From NCBI GenBank assembly GCA_039583875.1, contig CM077151.1, positions 27,852,390 through 27,916,389 on the forward strand: a DNA stretch of 64,000 bases, written 5' to 3'. This document shows, piece by piece, positions 21,103 through 32,759 of this stretch. The DNA is from Platanthera guangdongensis (Eukaryota; Streptophyta; Magnoliopsida; Asparagales; Orchidaceae). Under the pieces are notes generated by a model. It was not told where the DNA came from. It made no database searches and saw only the letters and a list, made by a program, of their open reading frames with translations. Made by a program: the position numbers and the translations under genes. How positions within the stretch are numbered: the first letter of the stretch is position 1; every line of letters starts with the position of its first letter.

Positions 21103-22995
21103 TGTTATGAACAACGGGATACAAGGGGGTTTAAACCCTAGAGCTTGTGAAAGTAGAAGAAGTTGAGGGAAGATGAAGAGGAAAACCCTAGAGGGAGAAG
21201 AGGGGTTAGAGAGAGGGAGAGGAATTTTGAAAGAGAAATGGATTTCATATTTTCATTCCTTAATGTCAATTGCATGACAAGACCTCCTTATATAAGGCTC
21301 AAATGGCACGGGCGTAAATAACGACTCGATGCAACATAATACTAATATAAAAAGATAAATGACGGAGGACCCGTAGCACTCCATCCTTCTTCAAAACGAG
21401 CTTGGCCTCAAGCTCGTGCTCCATGCGGGTGGTCGGATCATCTGCGACCTTGACCTCCCTCCATAACAACGCGTGGTAACGCGTAGCGGCGGCGAGGGGC
21501 GGCGGCGCCATCAGGAAAATGAGCGGCATATGGAATGGCTTCGTCGGAACCGCTGGAGGGGATATAAGCAGCAGCCAGACGGAGGTCCGAGGGCCGCTAT
21601 GCGGCGGAAAAAATGGATCCGTCGGGGTTGGTAGAGCAGGGGCCAGCCGAAGAGGTAGCAAGGCGACCGATAGGAGTGGCATGGCAAGGGCCAGTGGAGC
21701 AAGAGCCGTCAGATGCGGTGATAAGTCAGCCGGAGGAGCAGTGGAGGAGACGATGATGAAAGCGGTTGAATGGCGGCGACTGTGACAGGCGGAGGCGGCT
21801 CAGCTGGTGGCTGTGGCGGCTCAAGTCGCGGCGGTGGTGGCGGCACAAGCTGTGCGGGTTGGGAGGGCTCTGACACTGGAAGAGGCGGAACGCCGAAGTG
21901 TTATGAAGTCACCAATTTGTCGAGTGTAATGTTGAGGCGAGAGGTGGAAGCTTGAAATGACTTCACCATTTTCCACAACATCGAACATAGAGCAGCTTCA
22001 TCCACAACACAAAGTTTAATCTCTATATACAAATTGAAGGTGGTGTGCGGGAGGGAATTTGGGATGGGCTTTACAAATAATTTCAGTTTAAAAAAATGAA
22101 GACAAAAGGTCCCGATGAAATATGTGGCTGAGGAAGATGTGGGCATAGATAGCTTGGACGGAATGGGCTTGATGTTGCGGTAGCTGGGATGGGCTTGACA
22201 CTACGCACGGGACGGGAAGTACGCGTGAAAGAGGCGGGCTAAATTGACAGGAGGCGGATTAGAGGGGTGCAAAAGCGGAAGGAAAAGGCAGAATTAGCGG
22301 AAACAAGGGCGCCTTTCACGGGCAGTCGAAGCGGAAACAACGAAAGAAGGAAGACCGCAACGGGAAGGTCGTGGAAACAGCGGAAGGAAGAAGACGAGTG
22401 TGTACTGGCTGCTGCGTCGAAGCGGAAGAGTCGCAGACGATGCCGACCGCAACATCGAGCGGACCTGGGCTGGAATGATGCCCGCTTGGGGAATCTTGGA
22501 GGCGTCGACAAGGGTGGTTGCGGTGTTGTTCCTGGACGTGATCAGAGAAGATGGCTGGAGGCGTTGTTTGGGTCGGATTTGTTGTGGCCAGTAGCGGAGG
22601 AGTTTTGTGGGGTGGACGATGAGTCGGATGGCATGCATGCGCGAAAGAGGACCGAGCCTCTGCTGCCAAGATGTTATGGACAGCGGGATACAAGGGAGTT
22701 TAAACCCTAGAGCTTGTGAAAGGAGAAGTTGAGGGAAGAAGAAGAGGAAAACCCTAGAGGGAGAAGAGGGGTTAGAGAGAGAGGGAGAGGAATTTAGAAA
22801 GAGAAATAATTCGATATTTTCATTACTTAATCTCAATTACATGACAAGGTCTCCTTAGATAAAGTCCAAATGGCACGGGCGTAAATACCCGATACAACTC
22901 CAAACACGAAATATTAAACATATAAAAAGACTACGTAACGACTCGATGCAACATAATACTAATATAATAAGATAAATGACGAAAGACCCGTAACA
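21103..22995 (-). mobile_element. Non-autonomous LTR retrotransposon (1.9 kb)
   Basis: LTRs at 21103-21378 (276 bp) and 22672-22995 (324 bp) read, on the plus strand, TGTTATG...CCGTAGCA and TGTTATG...CCGTAACA. On the minus strand the right LTR is followed by TTGGCAGCAGAGGC, a degraded tRNA-Met primer site. The left LTR is preceded by GAAGAAGGATGGAG, a polypurine tract. The orientation is therefore minus. The flanks GAGA/GAGA are consistent with a short target duplication. The 1.3-kb interior has no gag or pol; frames there are GC-rich and unrecognised. It interrupts the gypsy integrase remnant. Confidence 0.7.
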
Positions 22996-23345
22996 GAGAG
23001 GTTTCATGTGGGCACTCATCACAAACTACGTCGACGATTATTCAAACTCTTCCAGGTAAAGAAACGACTTCGTTCTAATGCCTATCCCTTAGCCTTACCT
23101 ACTGAATTTGGTTACCTCTCTTATTTTTAATGTTGTTGATCTTGTGTTTTTCTTTGGCAAGACTCCACCTATTGCCCCTATTCCACATTATTTCTTACCA
23201 ACCACCACTCCACAACCAACTTTGCCTCCATCTACACCTACTACTGAGTAGAGTTAGCAGGTATTGGATCTTTGTGAGTTTCAAATGTGTCCAGACACAT
23301 CATCGCTACCTCGTATCTTGGAAAGACTGCCATAGATAATGAACC
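22996..23345 (+). pseudogene. Gypsy integrase C-terminus and chromodomain remnant
   Basis: RFHVGTHHKLRRRLFKLF, KKRLRSNAY and TEFGYLS correspond to the GPY/F end of gypsy integrase, followed by a proline- and threonine-rich linker and YLVSWKD, typical of a chromodomain. Several stops and frameshifts. It is the continuation of the fragment at 20412-20957 after removal of the 1.9-kb insertion. Confidence 0.65.
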
Positions 23346-23705
23346 GAAGAGTTTCGTTCTCTGATTAATTGACCTCCTCTCCTCTTGGATCTTTAGGCCT
23401 TTATAATAGAATATAGCTAATTATTTTTGGCAATACAAATTTCCAAATAATTATTTTCCTTAACGGTGTAAGGCAGAATCATTTAGCTAGTAATTTTATT
23501 TTGGCAATTGCAAGTTTCTTTAGAATTATTTTTGTTTTATCTCCTAAACTGTGCAAGGAAGAAACAATAACATTATTATCCTTTAGCATACTTCCTTTGA
23601 AATTATATTTGTTACTTAAATAATTTGAACTTATCTTGTTCTCCTAAATTATCCAAAATAATCGAACTTATTTATTCGGTCTTGCTAGCCAGTATATCCA
23701 GTAAG

Positions 23706-23895
23706 TGTTGACCTCCGCACCCTTTTTTCCACTCCAAAACCCGGGTCAAAGGGGGAGGGGCGGGATAATATAAGTACGACAGGACCGTCTGGTAGGCGGT
23801 GTGAGATAATCGAGCATGCCTATTTTTGGTCATTGCTGACCGTCCAACACGCCCTCAGCGTGAACCATGCTCTGATACCATGTTGAACCTCCGCA

Positions 23896-23931
<36 letters not shown>

Positions 23932-25006
23932 GCAGAACAAAAATATAAATGTCATACTGAATTTAGCAAGATAGTCAGAAACATATTCTGGGCAGAGAAA
24001 TCACAGAAGCAAAAGAAAAAACAACAAGCAACATAAAAACAGACGACTAAATCAGAAGAAAGAGAACTGGTGCTGGCAAAAATGGCATCCTTTGAAGCTC
24101 AAGACTCTATTGAGAGATGTTGTGGTTCTCGCAAACTAAATCACGAGATTGGAGGAGGCAGATCCACCATCGAGGCCGCCATCTACTTCGATCTTTGCCT
24201 CATCTTGCGCGCTTCCTCTTCAGCCTCCTCATGCGCTTCTTCTTCCACTTTCGCCCTCATAACGTTTGAAGCCCCTTCGAAAGCTCTTTGCTACCTCCTC
24301 TTCGTCTTTCTGCCCACTTCGAATTACATGTTGAACCTCCGCACCTTTTTTCACTCCAAAACCCGGTCAAGGGTTGGAGGGGCGGGGCTAATATAAGTAC
24401 GACAGGACCGTCTGGGTAGGCGGTGTGAGACTAATCGAGCATGCCTATTTTGGTTCATGCTGACCGTCCAACACGCCCTCAGCGTGAACCTGGCTCTGAT
24501 ACCATGTTGAACCTCCGCACCCTTTTTTCCACTCCAAACCCGGGTCAAGGTGTTGGAGGGGGGGCTAATATAAGTACGACAGGACCGTCTGGGTAGGCGG
24601 TGTGAGACTAATCGAGCATGCCTTTTGGTTCATGCTGACCGCCAACCACGCCCCTCAGCGTGAACCATGCTCTGATACCATGTGAACCTCCGCACCCTTT
24701 TTCCACTCCAAAACCCGGGTCAAGGGTTGGAGGGGCGGGGCAAATATAAGTACGACAGGACCGTCTGGGTAGGCGGTGTGAGACTAATCGAGCATGCCTA
24801 TTTTGGTTCATGCTGACCGTCCAACACGCCCCTCAGCGTGAACCTCGCTTGATACCATGTTGAACCTCCGCACCCTTTTTTCCACTCCAAAACCCGGGTC
24901 AAGGGTTGGAGGGCGGGGCTAATATAAGTACGACAGGACCGTCTGGGTAGGCGGTGTGGGACTAATCTAGCATGCCTATTTTTGGTTCATGCTGACTGTC
25001 CCAACA
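23706..25006 (-). mobile_element. TRIM-B concatemer with about six LTRs and a foreign-looking segment
   Basis: LTR units of about 145-155 bp lie at 23706-23849, 24329-24473, 24505-24648, 24681-24836 and 24858-25006, with a clipped one at 23881-23900. On the minus strand each starts TGTTGGACGG and ends GGTTCAACA. The 21-32 bp joints read TGGTATCAGAGC then AGGTTCACGCTGAGGGCG: a tRNA-Met primer site plus a purine tract. Perfect GTAAG duplications (23701-23705, 25007-25011) enclose the whole block. Between a long T-run (23899-23926) and 24328 lies about 400 bp with no LTR similarity. No protein of its own is evident. Confidence 0.85.
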
Positions 25007-25219
25007 GTAAGCTGTCTTCAAACATGAAGCATACACGTGTGAATAAAAACAACATGCATAATATATTAATATAATACGAAAAACAAATAAAAAGATTACC
25101 AAAGCATAGGTCTGATGCAACTAGGATGCATCAGAATCAGAATAATATTATCACTACTGGAAATATTGGGAATAGTTGCGAATAATAGCAATATAATTTA
25201 AATAGACATTATATAAATA

Positions 25220-25876
25220 CAACAACAACACTCAAGCCTTTATCCCACTATAGTGGGATCGGCTATATGGATCCTTTGTCACCATTGTGCCCTATCTTTT
25301 TTCATAATCTCACTAATGCTTAAGTACGTCATGTCTTTTCTTATAGTTTCATTCCAAGTCTTTATTGTTTACCCCCTCTTTTAACTTGGCTAGTGACTAG
25401 ACTCTCACAGCGCCTAACAGGTGCCTCTAATGGTCTCCTTTGTACGTGTCCCAACCATCTTAGTCGAGCTTCTCGCATCTTCTCTGCAATTGGTGCTACT
25501 CCAGTCTTATTCCTGATACATTCATTCCTAATTTTATCCAGTCCCGTGTGTTCACACATCCACCTAAGCATTCTCATCTCCGCAACTCCCATTTTTTGCT
25601 CATGTACACAATTCACTACCCAACACTCTAAACCATAAAGCATCGCGGTCTAATTGCAAATACGGTAATAACTTGCCCTTAAGTTTTAGTGGTACTTTAC
25701 GATCACATAAGATCCCTGACGCGCCTCTCCACTTCAACCAACCCGCATGGATTCTGTGTCACATTTTTTTCAATACCTCCGTCTTTTTGAACTATCGATC
25801 CAAGATATTAAACACTCACTACGGGAAATATTTTGATCACCCAACTTCATAACGAAATCATCCGTCCTTCTACTGC
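25220..25876 (-). mobile_element. 5'-truncated RTE-type LINE (657 bp)
   Basis: The minus-strand peptide [49 protein letters not shown] is the C-terminal end of the reverse transcriptase of plant RTE-clade LINEs. Upstream pieces such as ESMRVG and [14 protein letters not shown] sequence are frameshifted. The 3' end is a short TTG repeat. A 21-bp target duplication (TAAATAGACATTATATAAAT plus A) lies at 25199-25219 and 25877-25897, so the truncation is from insertion, not later deletion. It is inactive, lacking the endonuclease and catalytic YADD region. Confidence 0.88.
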
Positions 25877-25897
25877 TAAATAGACATTATATAAATA

Positions 25898-27090
25898 AAT
25901 AATAAAATATATATAATTAAATACCAATTTGAATCCAAGCTTGAATCCAAATTCGAAACCAACGGGACTAATTGTGGAAAATGATGGTGCTCGCCGGGTG
26001 ATAGATCAATAAGCGTTCTTTGCCTCTAATTGGTGGAAATTTTCAGTGGTAAAGAACAACATGTCAACCGTGATAGCTTGTTAACACATAAAGTTTCAGT
26101 GACAATGATCATGGAGGTGGTGGTGTGTTGATGGTGAACACTTAGATGGGAATTCATGGAGCACATTATGCCCTAAGTGCCTGGAGAAAGAGGAGGTATC
26201 ATGCATAATCAATGAATTATATTCAAGGAAGTGAGGTGAGTCACTTGGGAGAAAAAAACATTCACCATGTGAAGAATTCATCAAGCTTATTATTGGTTAC
26301 CCTAAGAAAATGCATAGTCATACACATGTATACCAAGAAGTGCCAAAAGAATGAGAGGCGTGCGTCACTCTCTAGCTCCAACCTCGTGAAATATGAGATC
26401 AACATGAATTTAAATCTTTATCCATATGAGGGATGAATCTATGTGCCCATTTCCCACAATCAAGCTGGAGCCTGACTCATACCAGTGGTAATTAACAATT
26501 TCAAAGTGGTTAGAAATAAAAAAAACTAGCAAAAAACAATAATCCTTCTATCACCGACAATACCCCCTCCCTCAATTCCAACTTCAAGTATTAACAAATT
26601 GTTTGTTTTCTCATTCGATTTATCATACTTCTTACTGACAAACTACCTGTTACTACCAATATTTTAAATAAATACATGAACTAAAAATGGTTAGCAAAAA
26701 ATAGATTTCATTTATATATGATCTTCAAGTATAGTATCCTCCCCTTCTTTGTTCTAGACAGCCCCAAAACGTGAGCATATTAAAAAAATTAAACATAATA
26801 AGTGAGTCAAGAACTCGTGTATAGAACCTTATCCTCCGTCCATGAGTAGAACTTCTTTCGTAAATTTGGTCGATTTTCATTTCCCCGTTCCTTCCACTTC
26901 CTCTTTTGTATATCCATCTGCGCCTGAGTAAAGGTAAATAAAAGAATAAATAGAGGGCAATGCTGAAGTGTAGAACATACAACACACACACAACCCACAC
27001 ATACAACAAACACATATTAGCATGTAAAATTAAGAATACCAAACGAAATCCATTATCAACGTAGTAATTCATTATCAATATATTCACCAC
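25898..27090. other. AT-rich DNA, no gene recognised
   Basis: A minus-strand segment near 26815-26935 reads MDIQKRKWKERGNENRPNLR and looks exon-like, with TTTACTCAG upstream, but matches no family I recognise. Confidence 0.4.
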
Positions 27091-27091
27091 A

Positions 27092-27600
27092 TCAAACAGT
27101 AAAAAACGGACAGCAAGAGAAAGAAATCATAACATTTACATTCTTTATTCGTGAAAATGATTTTACGGGATGAAAGAGAAGGAGATACCTCGGCGAAACA
27201 GGGAACGCAGGCTTGCGGAAATCGTTTTTCGTGAAAATGATTTTACAGAAGGAGAAGAGATAATGGCTCCGAATGCTACCTGAAAAAAAAAGAGAGAACC
27301 GAAAATCAGGGACGCAAACTTGCGGTTTCTCCAAAACTAGGGAGATCGACGGTGGATTTTCGAAGAAAAGAGGGAGGGACACATACCGGGGAGATCGACG
27401 GAGCGGGAGGAGGAACTCGCCGCTCGCGAGAGGGGAGATCGGGAAATCGCTGCGCAGATAGGGTTTCGCGAGAGGGGGGGAACGGGAATTCGACGGCTTC
27501 TGCGGCCGCGAGAGGCGGGGGAACGGGAACTCGACGGCAGGAAATGGCCATGGCTGTTCATAAAGACCGCGGGTCTGCGTCCCTTTACGCATAGCCTATG
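27092..27600. other. G+C-rich open-frame region, possibly a promoter or leader
   Basis: All three minus frames are long (up to 166 codons), which reflects composition rather than coding. A direct repeat CGTGAAAATGATTTTAC occurs at about 27151 and 27230. A GCGAGAGG-type motif recurs at 27420-27520. No family seen. Confidence 0.3.
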
Positions 27601-28090
27601 GGAGGAGCGGGACATGGACAGCCGGAATTTGGCCGCATATACAACACGATGAAAAAGGCGAATCAGGAATGATCATATCTCAGCAATTAAACTTCAGTAA
27701 AGAAGCATATTGTACGGTGGGAAATGCGGGTATCGCATGGACCAAAAAATGCCACGTGCTTACGGTTTATATGCAATTTAAGAGGATGTGAAAACCGGCT
27801 CGAACACCGGCTCACCCCGTCTCCTGGATCAATTTTAGGATCCCCTACTACCGACCACATAAAATATTAAACATTACGTACCAAAAGGTCCAAAAATCTA
27901 TTTTTAATCGTAATCATTTAATAATTTATGTCAATTTTGATTTAAAAAATGCAAGAAAGAATAGGTTCTTTTTTACTATCAATCATCAGAATGAAAAATA
28001 AGTTAAAATGATTATTTTGACTTTGAGAAGAGAGGAGAATAGGGAGGGATAATATAAAACTAAAATGTAACGCCACAAACATGAGTTTCT

Positions 28091-29301
28091 TTAGGGAATT
28101 GTTAAAAGTATCGTATTTTTGGCTAATCGTACCGCATTTAGGCTAATTTGTTTGGGCGTTTCGGAGCTCCGTTTTGGGCAAACGCCGCCGGAAGGCGGTA
28201 GGTAACAAATGAACCTCGGCGGAGTTTGCCCGTTTCCACCCGCCCGCCTTGAGAAACGCCCCAAAAAGCTCGTTTGGAGCAGTCACCTCCCCCTCCGTTT
28301 CGAACACCTCCGTTTCCACCCGCTGGATCGATCCGCCACCGCCGAAACAAATGAAGCCTTAGTTCTTTTACACATTTAAAATTTATCTCTCTAAAAATAT
28401 ACTAGCACCGCACTGCTCCTTTCTCGCACCGCAGCCCTAAAATCTTGATCTTCTCCTCACGCATCCTGACGCCGCTGGCTCCTCCCGCTCCTCCCGCCTC
28501 CTGACGCCGCTGGCTCCTCCCGCCTCCTCCAGCCCCCTCTAGCACTTTGTGTCGTCGACACCGGCAGATATCAGCGTCGCCGCCGCCTCTCCTCACACCT
28601 CCGACGCCGCCTCTCTCCCGCCTCGTGATGTCGCTTGCTACTCCTCCCGTCTCGGAGGATCGGACAACTTCTATAGAAGCTTATCTCCTGCCCTGCAAGC
28701 ACAGTTGAAGATTTGAGAAACTCACTTTGTCTCCTGCAAGCACAGTTGTTGTCTTTGGTTCTATCTCATCTCATTTTGTTTTTGAGAAGCTTCTCTCATG
28801 CAAGCACATCTTATCCCTTGATGTTTCTTTCATAATGATTCTCATTTTGGTTGAGTGTTGTTTCATGCACTATGATGTCAAATTATAAGGCTCGTAAATC
28901 AAATAAACACTACAAATCGTCATGCAAATCCTTTTAAATCACACATGCAAATGATTCATCAGTATTTCTATGTTTAGAAGTAAATTGTTGCAATATTATT
29001 GGTCCTCATCATAAATTGTGCAAAGTATTATTGGTACATATATAGATGTCGTTGATGAAGATCACAAATATTTGGAGAAAAGATCACAAACAATGGACAA
29101 CACATTTGATGGTTTTTGGTATCAAAATTTTCTCTATTAGATTTATATTAATGTTGTAATTCAATGAGAACCTATTTAATTCATATGTTAAGTGCATTGC
29201 ATTTATCTCAATTGCGGTGCGGATAACAATGTGCGGTGTTTTTAACAATATGTGAAAAAGTGCGGTGATTTAACAATGCGGTGCTTTTAACAATTCTCTT
29301 T
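28091..29301. mobile_element. DNA element with about 25-bp inverted ends, interrupted by a MITE
   Basis: The left end AGGGAATTGTTAAAAGTATC and the right end, reverse-complemented, AGAGAATTGTTAAAAGCACC pair well. GCGGTG and TTAACAA words recur inside the right arm (29215-29285). The interior (28420-28640) has a tandem CCTGACGCCGCTGGCTCCTC repeat. No transposase. No target duplication could be settled. A Tourist-like MITE sits in the left arm. Confidence 0.5.
28141..28358 (-). mobile_element. Tourist-like MITE, reverse copy
   Basis: Ends GGCTAATTTGTTTGGGCG and, reverse-complemented, GGCTTCATTTGTTTCGGCGG. The 3-bp duplication TTA is at 28138-28140 and 28359-28361. It is a 218-bp member of the family at 49310-51590, in opposite orientation. 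Confidence 0.88.
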
Positions 29302-29556
29302 CTTTATAAATAAAACGAGTGAGAGGCACTTAACTCCGCTCATATGATCAATCGTGACAGTACTTCGGCTACAATGTTGCCCCTACTTGACGGTGTTCCT
29401 GCCGCTCATAATTATTAGAGATTTTAATTTTCATAATAAAATTTAATTATATTTTCCAATTAGAAATAAATAATAAAATAATTTAATAGTATTTTTCCAA
29501 AATAAAAACAAATATTTACAAAAACATGAAATATAATACAATAAAATTAAGTAAGA

Positions 29557-31250
29557 AATCGAGCGTGGGTAAGGACTGTGATCATGAAACTGATGCTCGC
29601 CACCCTCTGGCAGGGCTTTCGACTGATGCTCGCTTCTCCAAGGTACAACGCCCGGCTAGATCATGAAAATCCGATGTGCGCGAACACCAAAAAACCACGG
29701 AGCACCCGAACTCTCACTGAACGAAGCAAATTTACAATCGCAAGAAAATAATCAAACAAATATATAGGAATAAGAGCAGAGAATGTGAAGGATTTAAGAC
29801 TGTATTCGACAGAGTTGAATAAATGTGACTCATATTTTAAGAGTTATTTATAAACTAAAAGATTTATCTCAACATTATTATAGCTTTTAAAAATACTTAA
29901 TTCCTAATTGTTAGAATGATCCGTCAAGGTTCCCGTCATTAAACGCCCTCATCCCATCAGTTCCAAGCCTAGTTCCTCAAACTCAAATCCTAGGTAAAGG
30001 AAATGCGTTGCATCATTTCGGCGGCGCACCAACCACTCTGTCAACCAACGCTTGATACAAAGAAAACTGAAGCCGGTGGTACGGCAAAATCTCATGCATA
30101 TACGAGCCAAGTGCCACAAGCAATGATCATGATTCTGACAGTAAGAAGCTTCGGTATAGACCTATGTATCCGTCAGTGCATACATCTGCTATTACCCTTT
30201 GTCATGTACTATGATCTTGGTCCCTATGTTGATTATCGGAGGAAAATGTTCATACTCGTTGGTTCCCCTCCTCCGGCGCCCGGATGTTCTTAGAAGTTCG
30301 ACCCTGTTCGATCGCAAATATAGAGGAAGTTAGGAATAATAAAAAATCTTTACTGAAACAAGAATATGAAGTATTCAAGTAAGGGAAGAAGGATTACATA
30401 GCGGATGACTATGAAAAATTCTTCAAATACAAGTAAAGAGTAAGTCCTATGTAGACGATTTCATTCACAAACTATGATATAATGATAAGATCAAAATTAT
30501 TTATCACATCCACATAAGGAAACAGACGAGATATGAAGATGTGTTTATTCGGGAGATGGGAAATCTGACAAATATTTTAAATTTATTATCTCGACGTGAA
30601 TGTTGATGCACTCTCAGCCGTGTTGTGCTGCACTGCACGATACAGTGCGCACAGCACACCCCACGCTTCCCAGTTAAAAAGTTTGGCCCGCTTTGGTTTC
30701 ATCTGGTCGTCTGCCGCAATTGCGCTCGCTTCCAGCAAATGTATGGATTTATGAGCTGTTGACTTTATATTCAGAAGAGATCCTGATGCTATTATATAGT
30801 TACATGTACTTGTTCAACATTTGTTGTAGAATAATGTTAATCATATATGTTCATAATCCTATGTTAGATTTTTAATTATATATAAATATATATTATATAT
30901 TATGTTTATTTTAAAGGACAAGACAAGAGAAGACATAACAAACAGAAAAATAGATATCTAAGAATTTTTGATATTTTAAGTTAGATCAAAATATAGAAAG
31001 AAGAAGAGAAATAAAATTTTAGTTTTTTAGAATCGAGCCTGGGTAAGGGCCGTGGTGATCACTGCCCTAAAGAAGTTGCACCACCCTCCGGCAGGGCTTT
31101 TCAAATGATGCTCACTCCTCCAAGGTTATACAACACCCGCCTAGCTAGAGGCTGGGGGGGCTAGATCCGAAACTCAGATGTGCGCGGACACCGAAGGAAG
31201 ACGAGAGCACCCGAACCACCACTTGATGAAGCAAAATGTGAAGAAGATGA
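29557..31250. repeat. Direct repeat pair, possible LTRs of an unrecognised element
   Basis: Copies at 29557-29725 and 31031-31250 share TCGAGC.TGGGTAAGG, GGCAGGGCTTT, ATGATGCTC-like and GATGTGCGCG.ACACC blocks at roughly 75-80% by eye. Between them, 30003-30293 is an open frame of 96 codons with no known family, and the rest is AT-rich. The spacing suggests an LTR-type element, but no primer site, purine tract or target duplication was found. Confidence 0.35.
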
Positions 31251-31454
31251 AAAAACTCAAAAGCCGAAGTAGTATGTCATGTATCCACCCACAGAAAAAA
31301 GGAATAAACGTCTCTGAAACGATTCCTCAAAGGCGTTTCTCAAATCTCGGTAAATAGTAAAAAAATAAATTCGTCATTAATTTGACGTTACGAATAGTAA
31401 AAGAAAAGAACGTTGGAAACGTCAGCGAAATTAAAGCTCGAAAAACCGTTCCCC

Positions 31455-31670
31455 GAACAGCGGTCGACGAAAAGCAAGGCGGACGACGAACCGCTGGCGA
31501 ACGCGGTCGACGAAACCGCTGGCGAACGCGGTCGACGAAAAGGCTCGTCGACGAATAGCGGTCGACGAAAAGGGTCGGTCAACGAAAGGCGGTCGACGAA
31601 AAGCGCGGCGAAAGCGTCGACGAACAGCGGTCGACGAAAAGGCGGTTCGACGAACAAACACTCGATGAAA
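31455..31670. repeat. GTCGACGAA minisatellite
   Basis: The 9-bp core GTCGACGAA recurs about nine times with variable spacers (AAAGG, CCGCTGGCGAACGCG), making the region an island of SalI-like GTCGAC palindromes and high CpG content in AT-rich DNA. Open frames on both strands are a by-product. Confidence 0.8.
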
Positions 31671-31754
31671 GAGTAGCCGAGACAAAACTATTTGGAGCAA
31701 AATAAACAATTCAATTCAATTATTCCCCAAATCCCGAATCCGAATCCGGTCCGG

Positions 31755-32017
31755 TGCGTGCGCGCGCGCGCGTGTGTGGTGATAGATTTCTCCTTATGTT
31801 CTTTTGTACATATAAAAGAGAGGAACTTTATTTATATACACTCCCATATGAATGGAGGTAGCAAGGTGGGACTATAGGATTTCATCCTTAGAGAAAGAGG
31901 GGTTCCCTCCAAAATTTTGGATTCCCTCCATTTGGTTTTAGAGCTTTTCTCTTAAAATATGGAGCTCAAACACCAAACACCTAAAGGCTCCAATGAAATC
32001 ATTTTCTAAAGAAATGT

Positions 32018-32102
<85 letters not shown>

Positions 32103-32112
32103 ATATTATATA
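31755..32112. repeat. Microsatellites: GCGCGTGTGT and (TA)n
   Basis: An alternating purine-pyrimidine CG/TG tract at 31757-31777 and long TA runs at 32018-32112. Both are simple repeats. Confidence 0.85.
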
Positions 32113-32759
32113 TATCAATATATTTCTAACAACCCCCACAAAAGCGAAAAACCAAAACGAACTTCATATATAATAATATACTTATAAATAAAATCAAATA
32201 CAAATTTGATTCATCAAGTTGTATTTAATGTAATGGGTATAGGTGGAGTGGTTAGCTTGAACCTATACTTAGTACTTATATCCTTTACCGAAGATTATAA
32301 TGTGCCAGAGGCTTTGAATTATAAACTTTGACCGGTAAATTAGATAAGCACACAAAAGATTGGTTGTTCTGGGTTATGGCGGTGGGCGCGTTAATGACCA
32401 AGCGCATTTCCTTGATTTTTCATGAGGGTTCTTAGGGTGCAGGCCCAGATCCCAAAGTCGCGGCCTCACGACTACCCCTCACATAGATGGTGCCTCAAGA
32501 GATATTCGTAACCATATCTCGCAAAGGTAATGCCTTTGACAACCATTAAGAACTTGACGTTCATCCTATCATGTTACGTAGAGCACAACATCATAGGAAT
32601 GGAGAAAAGTTTTCTCAACCTTCAAATTTGTGCTCCCAACTACGCTATATCAACAGTTTTGTTTCTACCGCATTGAACCCAATTCATGGGATCTCCAATC
32701 ACATGGGTTGGGTATCCACCATTGGCAGCAAATCATGTGGGCTTAAGCCTCATTCCCCT
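32113..32759 (-). other. Non-coding 3' part of the minus-strand copia element
   Basis: No coding frame. It follows the end of RNase H on the minus strand and probably represents 3' untranslated or LTR sequence. No LTR boundary was seen. Confidence 0.35.

Noticed and set aside
22294..22836. 180-codon minus-strand frame in the non-autonomous LTR element
   Set aside because: Starts inside the LTR, reads through the primer site and resembles no gag; several overlapping frames are equally open.
23706..25006. CRISPR-like or satellite array
   Set aside because: Units are LTRs with primer sites and terminal TG/CA, enclosed by a target duplication; a retrotransposon concatemer explains all of it.
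27092..27592. 166-codon minus-strand gene
   Set aside because: Three overlapping frames are open because of composition; no family or splice signals are convincing.
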